A DNA stretch of 64,000 nt. It comes from Hyperoplus lanceolatus. Lineage: Eukaryota; Chordata; Actinopteri; Uranoscopiformes; Ammodytidae. Position numbers and translations under genes: made by a program. Position 1 is the first letter of the stretch, and every line of letters starts with the position of its first letter. This document shows, in pieces, positions 10,880-22,297 of the stretch. Location of the stretch: positions 13,476,501-13,540,500 of the forward strand of contig CM049404.1 in assembly GCA_026929865.2 (NCBI GenBank), read 5' to 3'. The notes under the pieces are model-generated. The model searched no databases, had not been told where the DNA came from, and saw nothing but the letters and a program-made list of their open reading frames with translations.

Positions 10880-11398
10880 GTGTTTTCCAACAGCAACAGC
10901 TTGTGGACTTGAGCACTGGATTGTGTCCTTGGAGAGGACTTTTTCAGACCAGAATAAATTGAGAAAGGAAACCCACTAACTCCACGAAGAAAGACGGAGA
11001 TATGGAGTTTTTCAAGCAGGCCTTTATCAGTAAGTAATTTATTTTTGCATTATACCTGTGTGTTATGTTTTTTTTTTGTGGTGTTTCGGCCGCCGTGCCG
11101 TGCCGTACAGGGCCGTGCTTGTTTGACCTTGTGCCCTACCTGCTGGTTTTTAGTATCTGGGTGTTGTGCCATCTTAAGGCTGGAATACGTATACGGTTTA
11201 AATATTTTGCTTGGGTGACAGATGCATAGATATAAAACCCATGGATATTGGGGGCCGTTTAGGGTGAAAACATTGAAAATATGTTCATGCACACTCACAT
11301 GCGGACACACATTGAACATAATCACAAAGAGACAAACTGATTAAATGTACATGCTCATTAGATGCAAATTTTCGCACCACACCACCCTCCCAGGCTAC

Positions 11399-11434
<36 letters not shown>

Positions 11435-12345
11435 ACATCAGAGTGTGCGTGTAAACAATCTCAGTGTGCTTAGAAGGTGTTTCACTGTAAAGGGAAGGCA
11501 CGCTTGATAACCTCTCTGTGTCAGTGCACTTTGCAGTGTTTGAAGGATAAAGATACATTTAAAAGTATTAATTAAAGTTGGGCTTTACACCTTTGATCAG
11601 CCATTGGTTACAGCTCATTTTATTTATTATTCTTTCGGACAATTCCACACAATACACAATTATCTCTTTCACATCATACATCTTAATTAGTGTTGTCCGA
11701 AGGGTGACGGAAGAAGCCTAAGGCTTATCGAGTCCCGCCCCCAATTTCATCAGATTCAGAATCAGATCATTTTCTCAGAATTTAGAATTTCTTAAAGACA
11801 ATTAGCCTCGAACTGCCTCGTTCTTTGGCACTGCTGAATGTGACAAAACAGTTCCTATGGACTATTGCTAAGACAACAATTTTGAGACTGCTGTCTGATA
11901 CAAAATCTTTCGCCGAGCATTTGGAGACAGAGGCCTCCTTTTCTCCACGAAGTGCAGAGCGACAACCAAACAGGGGGGAAAAATCACTTTGAAGGAGACA
12001 CTGATGCAGTGATGGATCCACATAGGATAATAGTGTTTTTCTTCAACAGGAAACTGGACTGTGCTATCAATGCTGCGGAGGAGCAGCTTCCTCTGCTTCA
12101 GAAGAAACAGGACATAGGTTTTCTATGACATTGCATCTATCGAAGAAAAAAAAGCTGTGGACGTTCTTGAAGAATACAAGCACTTCAAAATAGTCTGACA
12201 CACAACAACTTCAGAGATGTTGATGGGCAAGAACTTTATGTGCAGTTGACCAGGAGCAATGAAACCAATTGACACACTCAAGTTCACCTGTGAAGACTTT
12301 TGCAGCAAAGAAAGCCAGAGGTGTTCACTACTGAAAGGTAAGATA
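10880..12345 (+). other. Intron stretch with decayed coding-like sequence
   Basis: The plus strand has an acceptor-like TTTTCCAACAG at about 10881-10891, an ATG at 10999-11002 (MEFFKQAFI) and a strong donor (GTAAGT) at 11030. Past 12040 a broken frame reads RKLDCAINAAEEQ and later DIASIEEKKAVDVLEEYKHF. This looks like a dead hAT-type or similar transposon gene lying antisense in the igfn1 intron. I cannot name the family, and stops interrupt it. Confidence 0.3.
11401..11432. repeat. (GT)n microsatellite
   Basis: Sixteen uninterrupted GT units in the igfn1 intron before FN3-2. Confidence 0.95.
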
Positions 12346-12937
12346 AGCTTTTAGTGTTTTTATGTTGTGAACTTTATGATGATAAACTGTATGCTTGTGC
12401 CTTGCTGCACACACAACAGTTTTGTTTATATAAACATGTGCATCAATAGTAGCTATTTAAAAGAGTTGATGTATGATTATTTGGAAAATAGTGCTGTCAT
12501 GACTGCTGTGAAAGGTTTGGAACCTATGTATCATGCAGAACTCTTAGTGGGTTTGTTGTCATTTGGATATGCATACGTGTCATACATCAGCTTACTTTAA
12601 TTGTTGACACTCTCTGTTGTGTTGCTCTAGTCTATTTGTGTGATGCATATGTGTTGTTGTTTTTGCTTATGGCCTAGCTTTGGCTGGGCGTTATTGCTGA
12701 CTGTTGCAAAAAGGGTTGCAGCATAATTGTGTTTCAATTACAGCGGTTGCACGGACTGGCCACGGTGGTCAAAAATATGTTTTCAATTATATTTTAAACA
12801 TATTCTATAATGAACTAAATCTTGATGTGCCAGTGATTGGCTCCATCTCCTCACAGCAAGATTATCCAAGTTTTTGAATATGCTAGCTGGTCTTTATGTG
12901 TGGAGTTATCAGTTCTCCAAACAAGTATTTGGCTCAC

Positions 12938-13234
12938 CTAGTGTGCCGGCTTGCATTTCATCAGTCTCCATCGATATGCTTGTACCCTCTTCAGTCACAG
13001 CCCGGATTCGGTAACAATATTTCCGGCCATGGTCCACTTCTGTATCACGGTAGCTGGGCACACCTCGGATTTCCCCTAATTTCTTCCAGGTTTTTCGTCC
13101 CACCTGCTGTCGCTCCAATATGTAGTTGATGACTGGTGAGCCACCATCATCCTTTGGAGACCTCCACTTAAATTCAACACAAGAAGCTGAGCTCTCTGTA
13201 ACCTCTGCAGGACCCAGGGGTGGAGTGGGTTTAT
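12938..13234 (-). CDS. igfn1: igfn1 exon: FN3 domain 1
   Basis: 297 nt, phase 1-1: DKPTPPLGPAEVTESSASCV, EFKWRSPKDDGGSPVINYIL and later YRDTEVDHGRKYCYRIRAVT. The P-x-P-x-x-P-x-x-x-x-V start, the W-x-x-P-x-D-D-G-G-S-P-I-x-x-Y core and the Y-x-Y-R-I-x-A strand mark a titin/MyBP-C-type FN3 module in a single exon. Acceptor AG 13236-13235; donor GTGAGC at 12937. Confidence 0.88.
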
Positions 13235-13258
13235 CTGAAACATACATAATAGTGTTAT

Positions 13259-13693
13259 TTTAAGGTGGAGTCAGTGATTTGGGAGATCGCTTGTTGTCAA
13301 AATCTCTTTTTGTTAAAATCAATGAATATCTCCTCACGATCCGCTACCTGTCCGTACTGTTTTTGCACTGAAAAAAATATTTTGTTGATGAACAGCCTCT
13401 GTAAACTGGTATGTAAACAAAGGTTATGTAAACAAATGGGGCCCACCGTAACTAGCAACATGCCCGTTTCCAGAGCCTAGGTGTATTAACACTGTATTTC
13501 TTTCACAGTAACTGGATTGTGAAGAGATAGTCGCTGATTTTGACAAATTTATTATGACAACAAGCATTTTCCAAAATTGCTGACTCAACCTTTTAAAGTC
13601 TGAAACCCCTTCCTAAATTTCTGTATGTCAGAGGTTGAATGCTGAATTTATAGTAGGGAAATTTCGGTGAAATGTAGCATGTAGCACCCTTAA
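13259..13693. mobile_element. Possible TTAA-target MITE
   Basis: Begins TTAAGGTGGAGTCAGTG right after the FN3-1 acceptor region and ends with AGCACCCTTAA. The inverted similarity is short (TTAAGG-TG), so this is a tentative call. Confidence 0.35.
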
Positions 13694-14663
13694 CACCTGT
13701 TGCAAAAATAAATGGCCTGATTCTTACCATGATGTAAAATAGCTTTGAAACATCTAATGACACTGCGGTCTTCTTTTCTTTGAAGAGTTTTTTCTAAAAT
13801 TGTGGCAGTGGGGTAAAGTGAGACAAATGCTGTGGGGTAAAGTGATACTGTGTCTGTGCCCTCTTTTACAGTAATGATTCCATTATATGTAAGGTAGCAA
13901 GGAGACTAGTTTGAATAAGACAAAAGACAATGCGGGCCGGAAGTGGGGGTTGAATGGTGAATGGGTGTCACAGAAAGGGCATGGTTTGCCAGGTATGTAT
14001 GTGGGGGACAGAAGAGTGACCTTTAACATCAATGGACTCTAAGTAATATGTTTAAAAGAGATTTTAAAAGTATGGGCCCCCCGGCACCGACCGCCAGCCC
14101 CGCATCGGCGGCCTCCCACCCGTCGGCCCGGGTCAAACCCTTCTACGAACCGCCGCTGGTTTTGGCCAATTGAAGGTTGCAGTCGTGGCAAATCAGCAAC
14201 AAAGGCCCACTCATGCGAAGACGTTTTGGTCAATGGCGGCCATGTTTCTCAAACTATCTCGCTATAACTTTTTACACATGTGTATGTCGGTCCCCTAAGG
14301 CCTTGTACACAATTTGGTGATGATAGGTTGGAAATCCATAAAAGAAATGTCACGTGACTGTTTTTCAGGTTATGCAAATTAGGGAAAAACCCCTATGGTC
14401 CAAGAGGCTTTATTGTAGAGCACCAAGAGCTGTACATGTGTAAGACATTTCAAGTCAATCAGAGTTGGGGGGGACAGGGGCGTGGCCTGTCAAACATTGC
14501 ATTTTTTTATTATGGTTTTTGCATTTGTGGCACCCCCTATGGGTTAATCTCAAAGCCCCGCTTTACATGCTACCACACGTGTTCTGCACATATCCAGCAA
14601 GTTTCATGATGATAGGACCTATGGTTAATGAGTTATGGCCAATGAGCTGCTAAGCCCCGAAAC

Positions 14664-15532
14664 TACACTCAACAAAAATATAAACGCAACACTTTTGTTT
14701 TTGCTCCCATTTTTCATGAGATGGACTTAAAGATCTAAAATTCATTCCAGATACACAATATTACCATTTCTCTCAAACATTGTTCACAAATCTGTCTAAA
14801 TGTGTGATAGTGAGCACTTCTGCTTTGCTGAGATAATCCATCCCACCTCACAGGTGTGCCACATCAAGATGCTGATCTGACATCATGATTAGTGCACAGG
14901 TGTGCCTTTGACTGTCCACAATAAAAGGCCACTCTGAAATGTGCATTGTTTTGCTTTATTGGAGGTCTGGGGACTTAGAACCAGTCAGTATCTGGTGTGA
15001 CCACCATTTGCCTCATGCAGTGCAACACATCTTCTTCGCATAGAGTTTATCAGATTGTCAATTCTGGCCTGTGGAATGTTGGTCCAGCCGGTTGGATGTA
15101 CTGCCATATTCTCTGAAATGCCTTTGAAGACGGCTTATGGTGGAGAAATGAACATTCAATGCACAAGCAACAGATCTGGTTGACATTCCTGCTGTCAGCA
15201 TGCCAATTGCACGCTCCCTCAATGCTTGTGGCATTTTGCTGTGAGACAAAACTGCACATTTCAGGGTGGCCTTTTATTGTGGATAGTCTAAGGCACACCT
15301 GTGCACTAATCATGATGACAGATCAGCATCTTGATGTGGCACACCTGTGAGGTGGGATGGATTATCTCAGCAAAGCAGAAGTGCTCACTATCACACATTT
15401 AGACAGATTTGTGAACAATGTTTGAGAGAAATGGTAATATTGTGTATCTGGAATGAATTTTAGATCTTTAAGTCCATCTCATGAAAAATGGGAGCAAAAA
15501 CAAAAGAGTTGCGTTTATATTTTTGTTGAGTA
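14664..15532 (-). mobile_element. Tc1/mariner-like nonautonomous copy
   Basis: TA-flanked inverted ends as in the other copies. The minus strand at 15249-15058 keeps the helix-turn-helix part followed by GSTSNRLDQHS, a different deletion from copies 2, 5 and 6. It splits a host repeat: TTTTGGTCAATGGCGGCCAT occurs on both sides (about 14223 and 15543). Confidence 0.88.
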
Positions 15533-15671
15533 TAAGTAAACGTTTTGGTCAATGGCGGCCATGTTTTCAAGCTATCCTACTAATCTTTTATGGACATGTC
15601 TGTCATAGTCCCTTGAGGTTCTGTGAGAAATTTGGTGTCGATACAGTGAAATTTACACTTAATTTACTTAC

Positions 15672-15965
15672 CAAGCACAATTAGCTGTGAAATTGCCTCG
15701 ATGAAGCCATGTTCATTCTTTAGCTTGATCTTGATATCTCCTGTGTCCTTTCTCTGACACCTGCTCAGGAGCAAGCGGCTGTGACTCAAAGATTTTTCTA
15801 TCCTTGTATTGTTATCTTCTTGGAGCTCTTCTCCCTCTCTGTACCACTGAATTTTTATGGGTTCAAAGCCGACAAAATTCAGTTTGAAGATGGCGTTGTG
15901 TCCCACTTTAACTGTCAAGGGCTCAGTGAAAGCACTGAGATCTACAGGGTCAAACCTTGGGGGAT
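15672..15965 (-). CDS. igfn1: igfn1 exon: Ig5
   Basis: 294 nt, phase 1-1: DPPRFDPVDLSAFTEPLTVK, then VGHNAIFKLNFVGFEPIKIQ with W following, and KDTGDIKIKLKNEHGFIEAI. The Ig core is kept (C-strand Trp in IQWYREGEEL; the D-T-G motif), but B-strand Cys and F-strand Tyr are replaced (FKLNF; DIKIKL). Acceptor AG 15967-15966; donor GTAAGT at 15671. Confidence 0.85.
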
Positions 15966-16116
15966 CTAAAAAAGGGAGCAGTTAGGGTTATTTCATTGTT
16001 AATTTGGCATTTAGCTGTGATCTGCTTCTGTCCTGTGGCTGACACATTTATTTTCCCTTTCCACATATACTGCATAATAAAGAAAAATCATTGTTGTTAT
16101 CGTGACATCCTCAAAC

Positions 16117-16258
16117 CTTTGACGCTGATCATCCCCTCTGTTTTACGACCGTCTGCCTCAAAACGGTATTTCCCAGAGTGCTCTTCATTGCACCTGATTA
16201 TGACAAATTTCTGGATTGCACCGTCTTTTGTGATAATGAAATTGTCATCTGGAGATAT
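16117..16258 (-). CDS. igfn1: igfn1 exon: Ig4 second half
   Basis: Encodes ISPDDNFIITKDGAIQKFVI, then IRCNEEHSGKYRFEADG and MISVKG. H-S-G-K-Y-R-F is the F-strand motif, without the second Cys, as in many I-set domains of muscle proteins. Phase 0 in, phase 1 out; donor GTTTGA at 16116. Confidence 0.85.
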
Positions 16259-16355
16259 CTGAAGTGGCAGACAGATGAAAATAAACAGAGTAGGCAGGAA
16301 CAGTTATAAGTTAATTTAGTATCAAATCACCAACATTGCGTGTTGTGTCCCAAAT

Positions 16356-17224
16356 ATACTCAACAAAAATATAAATGCAACACTTTTGTTTTTGCTCCCA
16401 TTTTTCATGAGATGGACTTAAAGATCTAAAATTCATTCCAGATACACAATTGTACCATTTCTCTCAAACATTGTTCACAAATCTGTCTAAATGTGTGATA
16501 GTGAGCACTTCTGCTTTGCTGAGATAATCCATCCCACCTCACAGGTGTGCCACATCAAGATGCTGATCTGACATCATGATTAGTGCACAGGTGTGCCTTT
16601 GACTGTCCACAATAAAAGGCCACTCTGAAATGTGCAGTTTTGTCTCACAGCAAAATGCCACAGATGCCACAAGCATTGAGGGAGCGTGCAATTGGCATGC
16701 TGACAGCAGGAATGTCAACCAGATCTGTTGCTCGTGCATTGAATGTTCATTTCTCCACCATAAGCCGTCTCCAGCAACTTCGCACAGCCATTGAAGAGGA
16801 GTGGACCAACATTCCACAGGCCACAATTGACAATCTGATAAACTCTATGCGAAGAAGATGTGTTGCACTGCATGAGGCAAATGGTGGTCACACCAGATAC
16901 TGACTGGTTCTGAGTCCCCAGACCCCCAATAAAGCAAAAAACTGCACATTTCAGAGTGGCCTTTTATTGTGGACAGTCTAAGGCACACCTGTGCACTAAT
17001 CATGATTTCAGATCAGCATCTTGATGTGGCACACCTGTGAGGTGGGATGGATTATCTCAGCAAAGCAGAAGTGCTCACTATCACACATTTAGACAGATTT
17101 GTGAACAATGTTTGAGAGAAATGGTACAATTGTGTATCTGTAATGAATTTTAGATCTTTAAGTCCATCTCATGAAAAATGGGAGCAAAAACAAAAGTGTT
17201 GCGTTTATATTTTTGTTGAGTGTA
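16356..17224 (+). mobile_element. Tc1/mariner-like nonautonomous copy
   Basis: TA-flanked, with the same ~200-bp inverted ends as the other family members. A plus-strand remnant at 16640-16903 fuses the transposase helix-turn-helix (MPQALRERAIGMLTAGMSTR) directly to the C-terminal tail (IPQATIDNLINSMRRRC, VALHEANGGHTRY). The catalytic core is deleted. It lies in the igfn1 intron between Ig4 exons. Confidence 0.9.
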
Positions 17225-17576
17225 GTTTCTAGGCATCTGGCAATATGCTTGGTAAATAACAGATGTACATAACCTTTGAAGCCTGTGGTACTTAATGTCA
17301 CCATCAGTCGATAACAGATTCCTCCATCAAGAAAGTGATACAACAATCAGACCGAATCTGCCTTAAAAAGAGGGTTTCTGTCCATCTTCAAGCTGATTCT
17401 TGCAACAATTGCTAATAGTGCAAAAGCAAAAGGAAGGGTTTTGTGTGATTTTTTTTTTAAAACTTTGGTCAATTTAACAGGAAACACAAATTCAAGGGTA
17501 TTTCATGCATAGGAATGTCCAATATTACTCTTTCAAATGGCACTCGTCACTAATATTAAGTATGGCCACCCCTGGC

Positions 17577-17810
17577 AGGCATTACGGTTGGGGCACTGGC
17601 GACGTGTTGTCTTTATGGATGAGAGCAGCTTTACCTTTGACTGTAAGGCAAAGGGTGCAGCGATTAAGTGGTTAGAACCTCTGTGATGACTGCATCCAGG
17701 AAACCACTCAAGCAGGTGGCGCCTAAGTGATGGTATGGGCCAGTTTTCATTATGAAGGAAAAATGCCATCAGTGGTGCTGGATGGAAACGTCAACACCAT
17801 TGTGTACAAC
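17577..17810 (+). pseudogene. Fragment of another Tc1-like transposase
   Basis: The plus strand reads WRRVVFMDESSFTFD around 17600-17640 and VMVWASFHYEGKMPSVVLDG around 17733-17795, with a frameshift between them. The MDESSF and VMVWA motifs are the first catalytic block of a Tc1-type transposase from a different subfamily than the six TIR copies. No ends were recognised. Confidence 0.65.
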
Positions 17811-17860
17811 AGTGGTTCTCAATTATTTTCTGTCATGCCCCCCCTAGGGGACAGCATTTT
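17811..17860 (+). repeat. hAT-type terminus fragment
   Basis: CAGTGGTTCTCAA followed by a C/T-rich run resembles the end of common hAT-derived vertebrate repeats. Only one end is recognisable, directly after the Tc1-like transposase fragment. Confidence 0.35.
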
Positions 17861-18418
17861 TTGAATTTCTTGATGCAGAATGGGTGAAAAAGATGCCATG
17901 GCCTGCTTGCCCCAATTTTTTTTAATCCTGAATACACAGTTTGCAAAGGTTTTGATTTAATTTTCACTCAGATATGTTTGGATGAGATTGATCAATACAG
18001 TTTTGAGAAGATATACACTTTATCTATCAAGAATAATTCACATTTTCACAATCATTTCATGAGAGGAGGTCACACATATTTTTCTCCAACATTATGGGTG
18101 ACTGAATTTAGCATTACTTTAAAAGTCATATGTGTATTTTAGCAGTTCATGCATACAGTAACTATCCCTAATTATTACTCTGTCCATCACTATTAATAAT
18201 ATTGTAATATTGATCATAATCAGTTATTCCTTGGTTACACAAGAAAAGATACATACTCAGTTAACATGAACTGTGCCAAACTCAAAGGCAATAATGTACA
18301 ATGAACCAAACTGCAGGTCGGAAAGTGCCCTCTGATCCCTTGGCCACCATAATGCACATTCTTGATGGACACCAACACAGCAACCAACACAATTATGAGC
18401 TTGATCTTCATGACTGAC

Positions 18419-18543
18419 CTTTTTGCCGTCTCTTAACCAGGTTCCCTCACAATCTTCACTGCTGAGCTTACATGTGAGCTCTGCAGTCTCATTGATGATA
18501 GCACTGACATCAGACAAACCACAGATAAACTGAACCCCTGGAT
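18419..18543 (-). CDS. igfn1: igfn1 exon: Ig4 first half
   Basis: Encodes DPGVQFICGLSDVSAIINET, then AELTCKLSSEDCEGTWLRDG and KK. The B-strand Cys (LTCKL) and C-strand Trp (GTWLRDG) of an Ig domain are present, matching the IGFN1 domain that follows the variable linker. Acceptor AG 18545-18544; donor GTCAGT at 18418, phase 0 out. Confidence 0.85.
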
Positions 18544-19008
18544 CTAAACATACACAACAGTAAACAGTTAGGTACTAAGACCATTTTGATCAAACTAAGC
18601 CAGGAAGAATAGCTGATGATAGAACATTTGATTTTGTTGTTTTGTTCAGAATTATTGTATTTATTTATTTTTTAATAGTTTTTTGTTCTCCCGTTCTTAC
18701 ATGTGCTCCAATATTTTCAAAACAAATTAGCAAATAAACACTATATACAAATATAGATCCGTGAGGAAAATTCATGTCATTTAGCAAATAGGACACATTT
18801 TTTTTCTATGCTTAGTGTAGTGCTGCTGTATATAAAACAACTTGATAAACAAGCTCAGGGATCATTTTAAATACATGGGTATTAGCTATAAAGGAATACC
18901 ATTATCAGGAGCAGAATCATTTATTGCATTGGAGGCTATATTTCTTTTGGCCTTTTCACTAAATTGAATAATGGTTTGTGTTGTAATACTCCAATACAAA
19001 CCGAAGGA

Positions 19009-19040
19009 GAATCATAGGAAGGAGCCCCTTCCTATGATTC
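19009..19040. other. Perfect 14-bp hairpin in igfn1 intron
   Basis: GAATCATAGGAAGG, loop AGCC, CCTTCCTATGATTC: fourteen uninterrupted Watson-Crick pairs and a 4-nt loop, 27 bases downstream of the donor of the 19187-19068 exon. Confidence 0.9.
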
Positions 19041-19067
19041 AGTCATGGCACCTTGTAGGTTACTTAC

Positions 19068-19187
19068 CAATCACCACATCTTCTATCAATGGGCCTTGTC
19101 TTTTACGACTTGAATGTGTGGCAGAACCAGTCTCGGAGCCATCAGTCTCCTCACACTGATTTAGGTCTATAGGACCTGTATTTTCAT
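19068..19187 (-). CDS. igfn1: igfn1 linker exon
   Basis: 120 nt, 40 codons, phase 1-1: DENTGPIDLNQCEETDGSET, then GSATHSSRKRQGPLIEDVVI. It shares the acidic-then-basic plan and the ETGSA motif of the exon at 31.4 kb. Acceptor AAAG at 19189-19188 has few pyrimidines; donor GTAAGT is strong. A perfect hairpin lies 27 bases into the following intron. Confidence 0.7.
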
Positions 19188-19536
19188 CTTTAAAAAATAT
19201 ATTTTCAACAATCAACTCTGAACTTTACAGGTATTGAAAATTGATTCCAAATTATATCATTAGTGTCAGAATATGCACAACTGATTTTTCACATTAATAG
19301 AATTATACTGCATGTGGGGATAATTAAACTTCAGTTAAGTCACCTAACAAACACTTGAAAACAGACACCAAACCATGTAGATAAAGCTAGAACAACTATA
19401 TCCGCCCATACACAACAAAAATATACATGTTGTGAAAGTTTATGAGTGCTACCTCGCCTCCCACTCATTAAAAAACGTTGTTGGACAATATAAAAAGCTC
19501 CCCAAAATATTTTCTTGGCATTAAACCATACAACAC

Positions 19537-19665
19537 CTGCATTTCTCTTCGCATTGACAGCTTTCCGTGGTCGTCTTCTTTTCATTGAAGGCTCGTCCTG
19601 GCCAGTAGCACTTTCACTCTCATCACTGTAACTTGCTTCATTGTCACTTGCTAGTTCATTTGGAT
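19537..19665 (-). CDS. igfn1: igfn1 duplicated linker exon, copy A
   Basis: 129 nt, phase 1-1: DPNELASDNEASYSDESESA, TGQDEPSMKRRRPRKAVNAK, RNAG. Acceptor CTAACTTAG and donor GTGTTG as in the other copies. It is the 3'-most copy and the most diverged, and it is separated from copy B by the 6.5-kb hAT/LINE composite. The acidic half followed by an RRRPRK basic half might be a localisation or binding motif; that is a guess. Confidence 0.75.
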
Positions 19666-20104
19666 CTAAGTTAGAGACACATAATTCAGGTGTTGTACAC
19701 TCACACGCTTTCCACATTGGGGTTTTCAATATGTTATGAACATTATTGCACTGTGATTTTAAAATGTTTCTCTAGTGGAATTGTACTATCATTTGAAACT
19801 ACAGTATGTTAATTAAAGAGAAAGTAGCAATGTTCCAGATGTTCAGTCAGGGGTTAACAGATTTTATAATTCAATATGTTTCAGGAAATGTTTTTTGTTT
19901 GGGTCTCACGTCATATAATTATACTGTATGTGGGGCTGATTAAACTACAATTAAGTTACTTTACAATAGGGTTTCCATGGGAATTAACGGGAATTTATGG
20001 GGATTAACGGGAATTTGGGGAATACATGGGAATTTACTCAATTTAAGGTTGGCCCTGGCGACCCAAATGCACTGAATCCTTTTTTTTTACACTTAGATCT
20101 TTAT

Positions 20105-20770
20105 TGACTTTTTTCACAGTAACATGCCGGTTATTTTTATTTAATTTTTATTTAACTTTTATTTATCCTCGAGAGACCAATTGAGGGGTGACCCTCATTT
20201 TCAATGACGTCGAGTTCAAAACAAATTCAAAGGAAAAGCAACAATACATAAACAATATTCAAAGGAAAAACAACAATACATAAACAATATTCAATGCAAA
20301 AACATCAAATACACAACAACAGACGAAGAGAAAAAAAACAATTGAAACATTTACATAGTGGTGAAGAGTGGCAGCAATTAAAATTAAATGGGTGAAAGTA
20401 CAATATAGCCTAATTAAAACAGTTACAGGTAGAGTTTGGCAGATTTAAGATAGTTTGTTTAAATTGGTTAAAGGATATGAAGGTATTTAGTTGAATTTGT
20501 TGCTGTAAGTTATTCCAGGAGTCGGGAGCACTGAAGCTAAAAGCTGTCTTTTCCAGCTCAGACCGGGCTTGTGGGACATAAAGCGTAAGCATGTCAGTGG
20601 AGCGGGTCTGATAAAGCCCATCTGAAATTTGCAGCATTTCTGTTAAATAACGAGGAAGCTTCCCGGGCATTATATCAACATCTGCAATTAGGTGATGGCA
20701 AGAAAAATAAAATAAAAACATAAGAAGGAAAAAACAAGTAAAAAGAACAAACTGCCTGGGAAGTACCTTC
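20105..20770 (-). mobile_element. 3' fragment of a second LINE (CR1/L2/RTE-like) inside the L1 3' end
   Basis: The minus strand encodes LPRYLTEMLQISDGLYQTRS, then ARSELEKTAFSFSAPDSWNN and a stop, which is the C-terminal end of a non-L1 LINE reverse transcriptase protein. A 3' UTR (GAGGGTCACCCCTCAATTGG) and an AT-rich repeat tail (TTAAATAAA units) follow. After it come AATAAA and the L1 poly(A). It is either nested or a template-switch chimera, because it lies inside the outer 15-bp duplication. Confidence 0.65.
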
Positions 20771-20800
20771 TTATATCCTGAGGTTGTAGTTAGTTATACG

Positions 20801-22054
20801 TTACTGTTCCAGTCCAATGTCTTCATTTTGAGTCCTGTAAAGTGTCCATGTCTCCCATTTACAGTCGAATTGTGCTTCTTGAAGTCTCAGTTTGTGAGTC
20901 AGTTTCTCCATTAAAGCTATCTCTTCAACAATTAGCAAGCCACCTTTTTTTGTTGGTGGTGTTTCTTTCAGCCAATGTCTGGTGATGGCTTTCTTGCTCG
21001 CTACTAGCAGTATTTTGATTAAATATACATCGCTCATAATAATATTCTCTTTTTGAAATGTACATAGATAGAGCACCAAACTACTTTTGGGGACCTCATA
21101 TCCTAGTATTTGCTTTAATACCTCATAAACCATTTCCCAACATACAGTTATTTTCTGAAAATTCCAAAAAACATGTGAATGATCAACATCATAAGACCCA
21201 CATTCCCGCCAATATTTCTGACGTTTGTGTAGCTGTTAACCTTTTTGGTGTTATAAAGAAACAAATCACATTCTTCCATGAGAATTCCCTCCAAGTTCGT
21301 GAATTGGTGGATGAGTAATGTGTCCTCCACATATCATGCCAGTCTTCATCTGAAATTTGTACATTGAATTCTTTTTCCCATTTCATCTTAACATATTTAG
21401 TTGAATGTTTGTCGTTAGTATTCAAACCTTTATACATTGCCGAAATTATTCTTATGTTACTTTCTTGATATGCTTTTATTATAATTTGGATGACACTGTT
21501 CACCTCCTTGGAAGAATCTGCTTCAATTTCCTTTTTGAAATAGTCCCGTAGCTGAAGGTATCTGTAAAATTCATGAGCTCCAATTTGTATTTTCTTCTCA
21601 TATTTTAAAAACTCTTCAGCCTCCCATCTTTTACCAAAACACACCAAGTTGTTATTCCCTTTGTTAACCAATGTTTGAATCCTTGATCATACATTGCAGG
21701 TTTGAAATTTATATCATATGCTACCCATTTTAATATATTTATGTCATTCTGAATCTTGTGCATTTTCAATATTTTAAACCACAAACCTAGTGTGTGCACT
21801 GTTATTGGATCCATTTTATTTTTGAGTTCCTTGTATTGTTTATTATCTCCAATCAAATGTTGAATTGGAATTTGGTTCACTTCTCTTTCTATGTCTTTCC
21901 ATTTAGCTCTAAGTTCTGACTTACACCAGCAGTACACAGGTCTCAATTGAGCAGCATAATAGTATTCCCTTAATTTTGGAAGACCCATACCACCTCTCTC
22001 TTTTGTTAGCTGAAGAGTTTTGCCCCCCCCCCCCCAGACAAATCTGGAAATCAT
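20801..22054 (-). pseudogene. LINE ORF2 C-terminal region
   Basis: Three overlapping frames (22054-21605, 21671-21189, 21133-20801) encode the long C-terminal part of an L1-type ORF2 (SRFVWGGGGKTLQLTKERGG, GLPKLREYYYAAQLRPVYCW). Frameshifts separate them; one lies in the G run near 22021-22035. The last frame ends at a stop at about 20801. Confidence 0.7.
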
Positions 22055-22297
22055 TCTGTCCCAATTTGTAAATTGACCTTGATGTAAAGATTGGAATAGA
22101 TAGAGAAATCTGGGTAATATATTAAGTTTAACTATCTCAATTCTAGAGTTTAAATCCAGTGGGAGGGTAGACCATCTTGTTATATATATTTTTTTATTTC
22201 TTGATCTAAATTGTAATAATTTGCTTTATATAGGTCTGTGGAGTTTTTAATGATCGTAACTCCTAAATATTGAATTGACTTTAGATTCCATTTAAGG

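Noticed and set aside
11782-12021. 79-codon minus-strand frame in the igfn1 intron
   Set aside because: It is antisense to a decayed coding-like stretch on the plus strand and does not match any igfn1 domain or phase.
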